Shown: one piece after another, positions 8,117-17,769 of the stretch | Layout: the number at the start of each line of letters is the position of its first letter | How positions within the stretch are numbered: the stretch's first letter is position 1 | From: Pseudofrankia inefficax | Lineage (GTDB): Bacteria; Actinomycetota; Actinomycetes; Frankiales; Frankiaceae | Direction of reading: 5' to 3' | DNA: 64,000 nucleotides | Assembly: GCF_000166135.1 (NCBI RefSeq) | Contig: NC_014666.1 | Span: 7,936,001-8,000,000, forward strand | Program-made: the position numbers and the translations under genes | The notes under the pieces: model-generated | What the model was told of the DNA's origin: nothing | Databases searched by the model: none | What the model saw: only the letters and a program-made list of their open reading frames with translations

Positions 8117-8901
8117 AGAACCCCGCGGGCCTCGCACGACGGCGTTAACAAACCGAAATGCTCGTCCTCGACACCGTCCACACGATCGACGACTTCTACC
8201 TCGGCCTGGTACGACTCCCCCGCCCCTGACACGACCGAAAGTGCCGAACCTCTGTGACGTAACGCTGCCACTCCTTGACCCGCTGCCGCTCCCAGATTCA
8301 CGAACTCGGCGGCGGCGGCGGGAGGCTATCCACCTCGCGGAGTCGGTCCCCCGAGAAATGCACCCGGAAAGGTGAGCCACCGGCCCACGACGGGCCATAA
8401 ATGGCACAGCCAGATAGCGCCGACAGAACGGCGCTATCCCGCCTGAACTCCTGTCGACGGCTGGGCCGCGTGCGACTCGATCCCCAGCAGGAGCAGCGCC
8501 TGCTCGACCACTCCTCCCGGAGAACTCGCGCCGGGAGTCTGATCCCCGGTGCCGGCCGGAGGGTCGCGGAGATCCGGGATTTCCTGCTGCATTCGGCGAG
8601 TGTACGCGCGCCAACGGCACGCCCGCAGTACAGCGACTTCGGGTGGACGGCACATGGGCGCAGTGCAGATTATTCACGACCAAGCCGGCATTCGATCCGC
8701 GACGTCTTCGGCGCCTCCCCCGGCTGACAACGCCGTCCATTTGGTCCATTTGAAGGGGCCGCCGCTCGGCGCCGACCCCTCCGCCCATGGTCGGAAGCGA
8801 TAAGGAGGAAACAAGCGCGAAGGGGAGCGGCGGGGTGGGCGATCACGGCGCGGCCATGACATGGCGTCTGACCATGTCGCTCCCGCGCGGGCGCGACATG
8901 C
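8117..8901. other. Gene-poor stretch after the WD40 gene
   Basis: No confident gene. A 23-codon frame at 8158-8229 reads MLVLDTVHTIDDFYLGLV and ends in LPRP. It is protein-like but too short to assign, and may be a remnant. Other open frames look like compositional shadows. Confidence 0.45.
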
Positions 8902-9621
8902 TCATGGCGCCCCCGCGGACGCCGCGCGCATCACCTGGGCGAGGACGGCCGCGTCCCCGCCTGGCAGACGCGCCACGGCGTCCCGGACCCAGGTCACGCC
9001 CGCGAGCAGGTATCCCTCAGGCCGGAAGTAGGCCTGACCATCGGCGGCGAGCGTCTCCAGGATGGGCCAGACCGCCGAGTCGCGGCAGAAGGGGCCAAAC
9101 GGAATCGGTCGGACGGCCCAGTCGAGCACCCGGTAGCCGCGACGGCCCGCCTCCGAGAGCACTCCTAGCGGGTCGGATATCGATGAGATCATCAGCATCG
9201 CCAGATCGAACGGACAGCCGAGGATCCGGCGAGTGACGGCCGCTCCCCGCGCCCCGCCGTGCAGCCCCGGCCCGTCGGGGCGCCGCGCCTCCGCCGGCAG
9301 GTAGGGCGGGTTGGCGACGACGCAGCGCTCCTTCGCACGGGCGGCGTATTCGAAGAAGTCACCGAACTCGACGGAGTAGTTCGCGGGACCCTTCCGATCG
9401 GCCAGCCGGCGAGCCGCCCGGTACGCACCTGGGTCGCGTTCGTAGCCGCGGACCGGAACGCTCGACTCGGACCGGTCAATCGCCTCCAGCAGCGGGATAC
9501 CCGTGCCCACACCCAGCTCCGTCACCCCGTCCGCGAGGTAACGGCGCAAATCCCCGCGGCACAGAAGACGCTCAACGCACCACGCGTAGAACCCTGACTC
9601 CACCGGGTCGTAGAAGACCAT
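8902..9621 (-). CDS. HemK-like SAM-dependent methyltransferase (copy 1)
   Basis: A 239-aa class I methyltransferase. It starts with MVFYDPVESGFYAWC, has the SAM-binding loop ELGVGTGIP around residues 36-44, an acidic residue after the second strand (RGYERD) and the VANPPYLP motif near residue 105. NPPY is typical of enzymes that methylate amide or exocyclic amino groups (HemK/PrmC, N6-adenine). A paralogue at 19051-19767 has the same layout. The substrate is unknown; length is shorter than PrmC and it lacks the PrmC N-terminal helical domain. It is read toward the WD40 gene and has no operon partner. Confidence 0.8.
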   Translation of the reverse strand: MVFYDPVESGFYAWCVERLLCRGDLRRYLADGVTELGVGTGIPLLEAIDRSESSVPVRGYERDPGAYRAARRLADRKGPANYSVEFGDFFEYAARAKERCVVANPPYLPAEARRPDGPGLHGGARGAAVTRRILGCPFDLAMLMISSISDPLGVLSEAGRRGYRVLDWAVRPIPFGPFCRDSAVWPILETLAADGQAYFRPEGYLLAGVTWVRDAVARLPGGDAAVLAQVMRAASAGAP

Positions 9622-9756
9622 GCCGCTCCAGCCGTCGCCCGGCCCCGAGCACGGTCTTCCCCGGGGGTAAACGCATTGGGTGCGTGCTCAAGACCGCGGG
9701 CAGCGCACCGTCACGCGCCCACCGTCCCGTACCCGCATGACCCGCCGCCAAGCTCT

Positions 9757-9979
9757 TCCACGCGACCCGCTCGTCCGGCAGCTGCTCGGTGATCGCCGCG
9801 TCGAACTCACGGTCCTGGCCACCCACCTTGACGTGCCAGTGCGTGTGGGTCGCGTCGAGCTGCTCGATCGACTCCACCCCGGTCATGAAGTGCGGAAACG
9901 ACTCGAACTGGGTCCACTGGTTGTAGGCGGTACGCACCGGCACGCTTACGTCGATCGACTCCGCGACTGTGGTCGCCGT
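9757..9979 (-). pseudogene. Truncated SRPBCC-family gene with a lost start codon
   Basis: The translation is almost identical to the N-terminal half of the intact SRPBCC protein at 45087-45545 (AYNQWTQFESFPHFM, DREFDAAITEQLPDERVAWKS). The position of the intact gene's ATG reads ACG here (9979-9977) while the GAGGAGAG ribosome-binding site is kept. Homology ends at about 9757, just after the WKS codons; beyond that the frame continues into unrelated sequence. About 60 bases upstream are also shared with the intact copy. It is a partial duplicate that has probably lost function. Confidence 0.8.
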
Positions 9980-10126
9980 CAGAACTCTCCTCTTGTCGCT
10001 GATCCGGACCACCACGGCGTTCCAACGGCCGGCCATCGACAACACCCGAAGCGCCGGATCGCCGTGACGACAGATGAATCGCCCACACCCCCGGGAAACC
10101 TAGGCCGCACCCACCTGATTGTCCGG

Positions 10127-10149
10127 GTTACCCGATCAACACCGGGTAC
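10127..10149 (+). promoter_or_regulatory. Sigma-B/F-like promoter of the csbD-type gene
   Basis: GTT (10127-10129), 14 bases, then GGGTAC (10144-10149). This matches the general-stress promoter pattern of actinobacteria. It lies about 48 bases before the start codon of the CsbD-like gene, itself a typical stress-regulon member. Confidence 0.6.
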
Positions 10150-10197
10150 AGGCGCATCAGAGCCGCGCACGAGCGGCCCGTGACGAAGGAGTCCCCG

Positions 10198-10368
10198 ATG
10201 AGCGTGATCGACAAGGCGAAGAACTCCCTGCAGCGCCTCACCGGACGCGGCAAGCGCACCGCGGGCCGGGTCAGCGGCAAGCCAGGTATGGAGGCTCGCG
10301 GCTCCGCGCGGAAGATCGGCGGCGACGTCAAGCAGGCTGGCGAGAACCTCAAGGACGCCGCGCGCTGA
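10198..10368 (+). CDS. CsbD-like general stress protein
   Basis: A 56-residue, Lys/Gly-rich hydrophilic protein (start MSVIDKAKNSLQRLTGRGK, end AGENLKDAAR) with the amphipathic helical look of the CsbD family. These are small abundant proteins induced by general stress, with unknown molecular role. GAAGGAG precedes the ATG. It is monocistronic, behind a sigma-B-like promoter at 10127-10149. Confidence 0.75.
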   Translation: MSVIDKAKNSLQRLTGRGKRTAGRVSGKPGMEARGSARKIGGDVKQAGENLKDAAR

Positions 10369-10568
10369 CTCTCACGAGGCGGGCGCGGCAACGTCCGAGA
10401 ATTCGCGGCGTCCGGCCGTGGTCGTAGCCGCGCCCGCGCGCAGGGAAAAATCCGCCAGCCCCCTGCTGTGACCGTCTACACAGGGGCCGCCCCATCTCGC
10501 ATTGCGCGGACCGCCAGCCAGCCTGGCCCAGCTGGTGTGGACGCCACACGACGGTCCTCGTCTCCGAA

Positions 10569-11675
10569 TCAACCGGCTTTGGCGAGTTCGTGTCGGACTG
10601 TGTCGGCTAGTTCGTTCCAGCTGGTGGTGAACTTCTGTATTCCTTGGTTTTCGAGTTCGGTGACGACGTCGTCGTAGTAGATGCCGACTTCAGCGAGGGC
10701 GGCGAGTTGTTGCGTGGCGTGGTCGTAGGTTCCGGTGATGGTGTCGCCGTGCACGTGGCCGTGGTCGGCGAACGCTTCGAGTGTCGCCCCGGGCATCGTG
10801 TTGACGGTGCCTTCGGCGACGAGGCCCTCGACGTAGCGGGTGTCGGGATAGTCCGGGTTCTTCACGCCGGTCGAGGCCCACAGCGGGCGTTGGGGGGTCG
10901 CGCCGGCGGCGGCCAGGTCGCGCCAGCGGTCGGTGGCGAGGGTGGCGTGGTGGACCTGGTAGGCGAGGCGGGCGTTGGCGAGCGCGGCCTGTCCTTTCAG
11001 GCTGCGCGCGGTGTCGGTGTTCAGGGCGTCGAGGCGGGCGTCAACCTCGGTGTCGAACCGGGAGACGAAAAACGAGGCAACGGAATGGATGCCAGACAGC
11101 GGCACCCCGGCGTCGCGGGCCTGGTCGAGACCGGTGAGGTAGGCGTCGATGACGGCCTGGTAGCGGTCGAGGGAGAAGATCAGGGTGACGTTGACGCTGA
11201 TGCCCGCCGCGATGGTGGCGGTGATCGCGGGCAGGCCCTGTTCGGTGGCGGGAATCTTGACCAGAACGTTGGGCCGGTCGACGGCGTCGGCCAGCGTGCG
11301 GGCGGCGGTGATGGTGGCTTCGGTGTCGCGGGCTAGCCGGGGGTCGACCTCGATCGACACACGTCCGTCCACACCGCCGCTGGCCTCGAAGACCGGCTGG
11401 AACGCGTCGCAGGCGGTGCGCACGTCGTCGGTGGTGATCTGAAAGATCGCGTCGTCGACGGTGGCGTGCACGTCGGCGAGTGCGCGTAGCTGGTCGGTGT
11501 AGCGGTCGCCCTTGGCCAGCGCCGAGGCGAAGATCGTCGGGTTGGTCGTGACGCCGACGACGTGGCGGCGCTCGATCAGGTGTTGTAGCTCGCCGCCGGC
11601 GAGCAGTTCGCGCGACAGGTCGTCAAGCCAGACGGACACGCCGTGTGCGGACAGTTGGGCCAGGGGCTTGTTCAT
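10569..11675 (-). CDS. tal: Transaldolase
   Basis: A 368-aa protein, usual for actinobacterial TalB/TAL-type transaldolases. TTNPTIF near residue 45 and the Schiff-base lysine in NVLVKIPAT near residue 137 are clear, as are SVASFFVSR and the C-terminal WASTGVKNP strand. It moves a dihydroxyacetone unit between sedoheptulose-7-phosphate and glyceraldehyde-3-phosphate in the non-oxidative pentose phosphate pathway. ATG start with GTAGGAG upstream. It lies 33 bases downstream of transketolase on the same strand, so the pair forms a two-gene operon within a stress island, perhaps serving NADPH supply. Confidence 0.95.
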   Translation of the reverse strand: MNKPLAQLSAHGVSVWLDDLSRELLAGGELQHLIERRHVVGVTTNPTIFASALAKGDRYTDQLRALADVHATVDDAIFQITTDDVRTACDAFQPVFEASGGVDGRVSIEVDPRLARDTEATITAARTLADAVDRPNVLVKIPATEQGLPAITATIAAGISVNVTLIFSLDRYQAVIDAYLTGLDQARDAGVPLSGIHSVASFFVSRFDTEVDARLDALNTDTARSLKGQAALANARLAYQVHHATLATDRWRDLAAAGATPQRPLWASTGVKNPDYPDTRYVEGLVAEGTVNTMPGATLEAFADHGHVHGDTITGTYDHATQQLAALAEVGIYYDDVVTELENQGIQKFTTSWNELADTVRHELAKAG

Positions 11676-11708
11676 GGCGCTCCTACCTGGTGGGGAGGCG
11701 TGTGGCGG

Positions 11709-13949
11709 TCAGGCGGGGCGGTCGGCCGCGCCGCCGGCGGTCGGTGCGAAGCCGGCGGGGTGGCCGCCGGGGCGGGCGCCGTGGGCGGCGTCGCGCAGGC
11801 TTTCGTGCGCGGCCGCGACGATGGCGTCGGTGGTGAGGCCGAGCTCGCGGTAGAGGGTCTGGTAGTCGGCGGAGGCGCCGTAGTGTTCGACGCTGATGCT
11901 GCGCCCGGCGTCGCCGACGAGGCGTTCCCAGCCGGTGGCGACGCCGGCTTCGACGCTGACCCGCGCCGCGACGGCGGGCGGCAGCACCTGGTCGCGATAG
12001 TCCCGGCCCTGGGCGGCGAACCATTCGACGCAGGGCATCGAGACGACCCGGGTGCCGACGCCGGCGTCTTCGAGGGCGACGCGGGCCTGGAGTGCGAGGT
12101 GTACCTCGGATCCGGTCGCGATCAGGATGACCCGCAGGTCACGGTCGCTGTCGGCGAGGACGTAACCGCCTCGGGCGGCACCCGCCGCGGCGGCGTAGCC
12201 GTCCGGGCCGCGGTCCAGCACGGGCAGGTTCTGGCGCGAGAGGATCAGGCCGGCGGGCCGGTCGGTGTGTTCCAGGACGGCCTGCCAGCACACGGTGACC
12301 TCGTTGGCGTCCGCCGGCCGCACGACGTCGAGGCCGGGGATGGCCCGCAGCGCGGCGAGGTGCTCAACCGGCTGATGGGTCGGCCCGTCCTCGCCCAGGC
12401 CGATCGAGTCGTGCGTCCAGATGTAGATCGCCGGCAGGCGCATCAGCGCCGCGAGCCGGACAGCGGGACGCATGTAGTCCGAGAAGCACAGGAACGTGCC
12501 GCCATAGGGCCGGGTCAGCGACTGCAGCGCGATGCCGTTGAGCGCCGCGCCCATCGCGTGTTCACGGATACCGAAATGCAGGGTCCGCCCATACGGCCCG
12601 CCCGGCCAGGCATCGGTCTGGCCGCCCTCCGGGATGAAGGACGGCGCGCCGGTCATGGTCGTGTTGTTCGACTCGGCAAGGTCGGCCGATCCGCCCCACA
12701 GCTCAGGCAGGACATCGGCGAGCGCGGTGAGGACCTCGCCGCTGGCCTTCCTCGTCGCCATCCCCATCGGATCGGCCTCGAAGGTCGGCAGGGCCTGGGT
12801 CCAACCATCAGGAAGCTTCCGCGCCCGCAACCGGTCGAGTAGTTCGGCCCGGTCGGGCTGCCCGTCACGCCACTTCTCGTAGTCAACATTCCAGCGCTCG
12901 CGGGCCGCACGACCACGCTCGCCGACCCGACGCGCATGGTCGAGCACGTCAGGCTCGACGGTGAAGCTCTCGTCGGGCGGGAAGCTCAACAGACGCTTCG
13001 TCGCGGCGACCTCGTCGGCGCCGAGCGCGGCCCCGTGCGCCTTACCGGTTCCCTGAGCGTTGGGAGCGGGCCAGGCGATGATCGTGTCAAGGACGATCAG
13101 TGACGGCCGCGTCGTCTCGGCCTGGGCGGCGTCGATCGCGGCGCGCAGGGCATCGACGTCCTCGACGTAACCGTCGGACGTGCGCCACTCGACGGTCTGG
13201 ACGTGCCAGTGGTACGCGGCGTACCGGGCAGCGACGTCCTCCGAGAAGGAGATGTCGGTGTCGTCCTCGATCGAGATGTGGTTACGGTCGTAGAAGACGA
13301 TCAGGTTCCCGAGCTCCTGCCGCCCGGCCAGGGAGCTGGCCTCGCTGGACAGGCCTTCCATCATGTCGCCGTCGGAGGCCAGCACGTAGACGTGATGGTC
13401 GAACGGGCTCGTACCGGGTGGTGCGTCCGGATCGAGCAGCCCCCGCTCACGGCGGGCCGCCATCGCCATCCCCACCGCCGCGCCGAAGCCCTGGCCGAGC
13501 GGCCCGGTGGTGATCTCCACGCCTCGGGTGTGCCGGAACTCTGGGTGTCCCGGGGTCTCCGAGTTCCACGTCCGGTACGCCTCCAGGTCGTCCAGCTCCA
13601 GGCCGTAGCCGGACAGGTATAGCTGGATGTAGAGCGTCAGGCTCGTGTGGCCGCAGGAAAGCACGAACCGGTCCCGGCCCAGCCACTGGTCGTCCGCCGG
13701 GTCGTGACGCAGCACGTCCTGGAACAGCAGGTACGCCAGCGGAGCCAGGCTCATCGCCGTGCCCGGATGGCCGTTGCCGACCTTCTGCACCGCGTCGGCG
13801 GCCAGCAGCCGGATCGTGTCGACCGACCGGATGTCGAGGTCGGTCCAGCCGACCCGCTCGGCCCGCGGCCACGACAGCGGCAAGGTCCGGCGCAGTTCCT
13901 GCCACCCGTCCGGCCGGCGGTCGTCCTGCGGCTGGGTTCCTGTACTCAT
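11709..13949 (-). CDS. tkt: Transketolase
   Basis: A 746-aa thiamine-diphosphate enzyme that transfers two-carbon ketol units between sugar phosphates. Visible motifs include VGNGHPGTAMSL near the N-terminus, the GDG-type ThDP/metal site in LASDGDMMEGLSSEA, the catalytic region FGIREHAMGAA and HDSIGLGEDGPTHQP. The open frame extends upstream to 14093, but the ATG at 13949 (GAAGGG upstream) matches the usual N-terminus; the preceding codons look non-coding. First gene of an operon with transaldolase. It lies inside the redox/stress block, not with the oxidative pentose-phosphate genes. Confidence 0.95.
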   Translation of the reverse strand: MSTGTQPQDDRRPDGWQELRRTLPLSWPRAERVGWTDLDIRSVDTIRLLAADAVQKVGNGHPGTAMSLAPLAYLLFQDVLRHDPADDQWLGRDRFVLSCGHTSLTLYIQLYLSGYGLELDDLEAYRTWNSETPGHPEFRHTRGVEITTGPLGQGFGAAVGMAMAARRERGLLDPDAPPGTSPFDHHVYVLASDGDMMEGLSSEASSLAGRQELGNLIVFYDRNHISIEDDTDISFSEDVAARYAAYHWHVQTVEWRTSDGYVEDVDALRAAIDAAQAETTRPSLIVLDTIIAWPAPNAQGTGKAHGAALGADEVAATKRLLSFPPDESFTVEPDVLDHARRVGERGRAARERWNVDYEKWRDGQPDRAELLDRLRARKLPDGWTQALPTFEADPMGMATRKASGEVLTALADVLPELWGGSADLAESNNTTMTGAPSFIPEGGQTDAWPGGPYGRTLHFGIREHAMGAALNGIALQSLTRPYGGTFLCFSDYMRPAVRLAALMRLPAIYIWTHDSIGLGEDGPTHQPVEHLAALRAIPGLDVVRPADANEVTVCWQAVLEHTDRPAGLILSRQNLPVLDRGPDGYAAAAGAARGGYVLADSDRDLRVILIATGSEVHLALQARVALEDAGVGTRVVSMPCVEWFAAQGRDYRDQVLPPAVAARVSVEAGVATGWERLVGDAGRSISVEHYGASADYQTLYRELGLTTDAIVAAAHESLRDAAHGARPGGHPAGFAPTAGGAADRPA

Positions 13950-14110
13950 CTGGACGGCCCTTCGAAGGGGTGCACGCGACGCGTCGCTACCCGCATCGGC
14001 GGGTGCGCGCGGACAATTACGAACACCGCGATGGTGAACCGCGGCCGGGTGACGCGGTCGGTGGCGCCCTACCCGATCAGCCGGCCCAGACACCCGCCGG
14101 TGCGGCGCGC

Positions 14111-15301
14111 TCAGATCTTCTTGTTGGCCTCATGCGGCCCGGCCCATTCGAGGAAGATGACAGTGGCGTCGTCCTGAAGCCGGCCGCCATGGTGGTCGAT
14201 CAACGCGCGCATCAGACGGCGCAGGGTTTCCGGGACCGCCAGCCCGTCGGCGTGGTGCCGCACGACGAAGTCCACGAACCGGGACAGTCCAAACTCTCGG
14301 CCGGTCGCGTCGCGTGCCTCGGTCACGCCATCGGTGTAGAGCAGCAACCGGTCGCCCGGTTCGAGTTGCTCCTGGCACACCGTGGCGTCCAGGCCCAGGT
14401 CCATACCCAACGGGTAAGCCGGCGGGCAGGGCAGCGAGCTGACCCACCGCCCACCCCGGATCACGACAGGCGGATGGTGGCCGTAGTTGACCCAGCTGAG
14501 CTGCCCGCTGCTCGTGTCGAGGTCAGCCAGGATGGCCGTGACGAACCGGCCGGAGCCGAACTGCTCGACGAGCACCCGCTCGATCTCACGGCCGATCGTG
14601 ACCGGGTCGGCGTTCTGCCGCCGGAAGGCACGGCACGCGGCCACCGAGAGGTTCGACGCCAGACCGGCCGCGGTGTCGTGCCCCATCGCGTCGAAGACCG
14701 CGATGTGGACGATGTCCCCGGCGACCGCGTAGTCGAAGGCGTCGCCGCCGACCTCGTACGCCGGCTCCATCGCCGCGCCGACGACGACCCGCCGGTTGGC
14801 GAACGAGGACGGAGGCATCAGATGCCACTGCATCTCCGCCGCGACCGTCATCGGCTGCCGGCGAATCAGGCGGGCGTACGAGTCACTGACCTCCCGTTTA
14901 CTCACCAGCAGAAGGCCCACGAGCGCGGCCAGCTCACGCAGCGCCGTCGCGGCGGCGTCGTCCCCGGAAGGAAGCTCGGCCCGCAGCACCCCCAGACGCT
15001 CCGTCCCGTCCAGGAGCGGCGCCCAGTGCACCACCCGGCCGTCATCCCCGGGCGCGGAGGCGACCACCGTACGCACGTCCCGGAACGCGCGGCCCGGCAG
15101 CGAACTGTCGACACCGAACTCCTGGCCATTCCCACCGGCATCAAGCCCTCGGCCCGTCAACTCCCGCAGCACCTGACCGCGAAGGTCCACAACGTAGAGC
15201 TGTACCTGCGCCAGATTAGCCTCGGCCGCGTGCTCGGCGACCAGTTCAGGCAACTGCTCGAAAACCGCCACCCGTCCCAGATCGAGCAGACCGCCCAGCA
15301 T
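14111..15301 (-). CDS. PP2C-type (SpoIIE) phosphatase with N-terminal sensory region
   Basis: A SpoIIE/RsbU-like Ser phosphatase. The N-terminal 150 residues resemble a GAF-like sensor (FEQLPELVAEHAAEANL). Then comes the phosphatase domain with the metal-binding aspartates in YEVGGDAFDY and VFDAMGHDTAAG, and LLLYTDGVTEARD and LQDDATVIFLEW near the end. Such enzymes dephosphorylate STAS anti-anti-sigma proteins and switch on stress sigma factors. Start uncertain: I chose ATG 15301 with GGGGA upstream; GTG 15331 or ATG 15526 are alternatives, but the extra codons to 15526 are unlike protein. It is transcribed away from the hemerythrin gene at 15605. Confidence 0.8.
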   Translation of the reverse strand: MLGGLLDLGRVAVFEQLPELVAEHAAEANLAQVQLYVVDLRGQVLRELTGRGLDAGGNGQEFGVDSSLPGRAFRDVRTVVASAPGDDGRVVHWAPLLDGTERLGVLRAELPSGDDAAATALRELAALVGLLLVSKREVSDSYARLIRRQPMTVAAEMQWHLMPPSSFANRRVVVGAAMEPAYEVGGDAFDYAVAGDIVHIAVFDAMGHDTAAGLASNLSVAACRAFRRQNADPVTIGREIERVLVEQFGSGRFVTAILADLDTSSGQLSWVNYGHHPPVVIRGGRWVSSLPCPPAYPLGMDLGLDATVCQEQLEPGDRLLLYTDGVTEARDATGREFGLSRFVDFVVRHHADGLAVPETLRRLMRALIDHHGGRLQDDATVIFLEWAGPHEANKKI

Positions 15302-15533
15302 GCGGTTCCCCGGAGCAAACACCGCCACCACCCGTCGGACACCGACTCCTTCACGAGCCGGACCAGCCCGTACGGACACGTAGACCTTCACCGGCGACCA
15401 GCAGCCGCCATTCCGGCCTCCCTCACCGTACGCGTCGGCAGCAGAGGACCTCAACCTCCGCCACGCGGGACCAACCTCCGTCTCGCCGTAACCAGGCCAA
15501 ACGAGCGTCAGCCAATGCTCGACCATCGCCGAG

Positions 15534-15558
15534 GTTTGGGAGCCGGGCCTGCGGGGAG
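15534..15558 (+). promoter_or_regulatory. Stress-type promoter of hemerythrin copy 1
   Basis: GTTT (15534-15537), 15 bases, GGGGAG (15553-15558), about 47 bases before the GTG start. The same layout with related flanks (GGGGAGGGG, CGCT) lies upstream of hemerythrin copy 3 on the other strand, so the element was kept after duplication. Confidence 0.5.
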
Positions 15559-15604
15559 GGGGCGCTCCAAAGAACACCCCGCGACGCAGGGACTCGGAGG
15601 AATC

Positions 15605-16105
15605 GTGTCGACTGACGCAATCGTCCTGCTGAAAGCGGATCACAAGGAGATCAAGGCGGTTTTCAAGCAGTTCCAGGAGACGGGCGAGGGCGCCTCCGCC
15701 ACGAGGGGCAAACTCGTCACGAAAATCATCGAGCTGCTCACCGTACACACATATATCGAGAACGAGGTCATGTACCCGGAGGTACGCAACCTGCTGCCGG
15801 AGCTGGAGGACGACATCCTCGAGTCCTACGAGGAGCACCACGTCGCCGACGTGCTCGCCATGGAGCTCGCCGCCCTCCGGCCCGATGCCGAACGATTCAC
15901 CGCCAAGACCACCGTCCTCATCGAAAATGTGACCCACCACACCGACGAAGAGGAAACGGAGTGGTTCCTGAAGGTACGGGAGAAGCTCGGCCGCAAGCAG
16001 CTCTCCGAAATCGGACAGCGGCTGCTAGAGGCGAAGGAAAAGGCCCCCCACAGCCCGGTACAGCCCAGCGCCGTCAAGAAGACGCTTGACGCCGTCATCA
16101 AATAG
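15605..16105 (+). CDS. Hemerythrin HHE-domain protein (copy 1)
   Basis: A 166-aa four-helix protein binding a non-heme di-iron centre. Candidate ligands lie in LLKADHKEI, HTYIENEVMYPE, EEHH and ENVTHHTDEEE, matching the H...HxxxE...H...HxxxE order of HHE domains. The family binds oxygen or NO or stores/repairs iron; here a role in redox stress is inferred. GTG start with GGAGGAA upstream. Two close paralogues exist at 20124-20624 and 41363-41863. The two-TM gene at 16163 follows after 57 bases and may be cotranscribed. The C-terminal tail after the fourth helix is Lys-rich. Confidence 0.88.
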   Translation: MSTDAIVLLKADHKEIKAVFKQFQETGEGASATRGKLVTKIIELLTVHTYIENEVMYPEVRNLLPELEDDILESYEEHHVADVLAMELAALRPDAERFTAKTTVLIENVTHHTDEEETEWFLKVREKLGRKQLSEIGQRLLEAKEKAPHSPVQPSAVKKTLDAVIK

Positions 16106-16162
16106 CCGGCTGGCAGGCCCGAACACCCGGCCGAGCCGAACGACGACCGAAGGTAGATGTTG

Positions 16163-16444
16163 ATGGAGAGCAAGGACACGGCGGTCGACGACGACGATCG
16201 CCCCGCCCCTGGCAGCCTCACCGAGCAGTTCGCGGCCCGACCCGAGGCGACCGCGGGCACGCGGGCGGCCCAGCGAGGAAACGCCGGCTCCTGGGTCGCC
16301 GTCTCGATGATCATTCTGGGTTTCGCGCTTGGAGCCTGCGCCCTGCCCACGCACTGGCTGATCCTATGGATCTTGACCGGCGTCGCCCTCGTGGTCGGCG
16401 GCATCCGGGCGCTGACCTCGCGGATCATGGAGCAGGCCCACTGA
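16163..16444 (+). CDS. Small two-helix membrane protein (HGxxPAAW-like), copy 1
   Basis: A 93-aa protein with a hydrophilic, acidic N-terminal 45 residues containing LTEQFAARPEAT, a RGNAGSWVAVS junction and two transmembrane helices, ending in SRIMEQAH. The junction resembles the HG..PAAW signature of a family of actinobacterial two-TM proteins of unknown function. ATG 16163 is preferred over 16157 because GAAGG then sits nine bases away. A paralogue at 46041-46340 shares the C-terminus IMEQAH and the FAARPEAT motif. It probably sits in an operon with the hemerythrin upstream. Confidence 0.75.
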   Translation: MESKDTAVDDDDRPAPGSLTEQFAARPEATAGTRAAQRGNAGSWVAVSMIILGFALGACALPTHWLILWILTGVALVVGGIRALTSRIMEQAH

Positions 16445-16560
16445 CACCCCGGCAGGCGCTCTGACGCCGGAGATGGCAGCCTGCCCTCCCCGATACCCGG
16501 AGTGGCGACCCGCGTTCTGACGAACCCCGTTCAGCTGCAGCGATCGGAGAGGTGCAGGCG

Positions 16561-17769
16561 ATGAAGGCGTTGACGTGGCAGGGCAAGCGGGACGTGCGGG
16601 TGGAGGAGGTGCCGGACCCGCGGGTGAGTGAGCCGACGGACGCGGTCATCCGGGTCACGTCCACCGCGATCTGCGGTTCGGACCTGCATCTTTACGAGGT
16701 GCTCGGGATGTTCCTGCGGCCGGGGGACATTCTCGGTCACGAGGCGATGGGCGTGGTCGAGGAGGTCGGGCCGGAGGTGACGGGCCTGCGGCCTGGTGAC
16801 CGGGTGGTGGTGCCGTTCAACATCTCCTGCGGTAATTGCTGGATGTGCGACCGGCAGCTGTACGCGCAGTGTGAGACCACTCAGGTTCGGGAGACCGGTA
16901 AGGGTGCCGCGCTGTTCGGCTATACCGCGCTGTACGGGGCTGTGCCGGGCGGGCAGGCCGAGTATCTGCGGGTTCCGCAGGCGCAGTTCGGCCCGTTGAA
17001 GGTGCCGGACGGGCCGCCGGATGAGCGGTTTCTCTACCTGTCCGACATCCTGCCGACCGCGTGGCAGGCCGTCGCCTACGCGGACGTGCCCGACGGCGGG
17101 ACGCTGGCGGTGCTCGGGCTGGGCCCGGTCGGCCAGATGTGCGTACGCGTCGCCCGGCACGTGGGAGCCGGCGGGGTCCGGGCCGGCGCGCCGCGGGACG
17201 TCCGGGTGATCGGGGTGGACCGGGTGCCGGCGCGCCTCGGGCTGGCCGCGCGGCACGCTGAGGTTCTCGACCTCAGCCAGGGAGGCGACGTCGCGGACCG
17301 TCTGATCGAGCTGACCGGCGGGCGGGGGCCGGACGCCGTCGTGGACGCGGTCGGCATGGAGGCCCACGGAGCGCCGCTGGGGAAGGCCGCGCAGACCGCC
17401 GTCGGCCTGCTGCCGGACCTGCTGGCCCGGCCGCTGACCGAACGGTTCGGCGTCGACCGGCTGACCGCGCTGCACACCGCGATCCGGGCGGTCCGCCGCG
17501 GTGGGACCGTGTCGCTGTCCGGCGTCTACGGCGGTGAGGTCGACCCGATGCCGATGATGGACCTGTTCGACAAGGGCGTGCAGCTACGGATGGGACAGGC
17601 CCACGTACGCCGCTGGACTGAGCAGATACTCCCCCTGCTGACCGACAGCGACGTACTGGGCGTCGACGACTTCGCGACGCACCGCCTGCCGCTCACGGAC
17701 GCCCCGCACGCCTACGAGATCTTCCAGAAGAAGCAGGACGACTGCGTCAAGGTCGTCCTGAAGCCCTAG
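16561..17769 (+). CDS. Zinc-dependent alcohol dehydrogenase (formaldehyde dehydrogenase-like)
   Basis: A 402-aa medium-chain dehydrogenase. Catalytic zinc ligands are expected in ICGSDLHLY and GHEAMGVVEEVG; the structural zinc loop has CGNCWMCDRQLYAQC. The Rossmann motif is LGLGPVGQMCVRVA. The overall layout matches glutathione-independent formaldehyde dehydrogenase-like enzymes that oxidise small aldehydes or alcohols with NAD(P). ATG 16561 is chosen, with GGAGAGG upstream; a GTG nine bases earlier lacks spacing. It ends with a 4-base tail-to-tail overlap with the iron redox enzyme on the other strand. The natural substrate is not evident. Confidence 0.9.
   Translation: MKALTWQGKRDVRVEEVPDPRVSEPTDAVIRVTSTAICGSDLHLYEVLGMFLRPGDILGHEAMGVVEEVGPEVTGLRPGDRVVVPFNISCGNCWMCDRQLYAQCETTQVRETGKGAALFGYTALYGAVPGGQAEYLRVPQAQFGPLKVPDGPPDERFLYLSDILPTAWQAVAYADVPDGGTLAVLGLGPVGQMCVRVARHVGAGGVRAGAPRDVRVIGVDRVPARLGLAARHAEVLDLSQGGDVADRLIELTGGRGPDAVVDAVGMEAHGAPLGKAAQTAVGLLPDLLARPLTERFGVDRLTALHTAIRAVRRGGTVSLSGVYGGEVDPMPMMDLFDKGVQLRMGQAHVRRWTEQILPLLTDSDVLGVDDFATHRLPLTDAPHAYEIFQKKQDDCVKVVLKP

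Noticed and set aside
13970-15604. Plus-strand extension upstream of hemerythrin copy 1
   Set aside because: It lies opposite the SpoIIE phosphatase, has odd composition, and the GTG at 15605 has a good ribosome-binding site.
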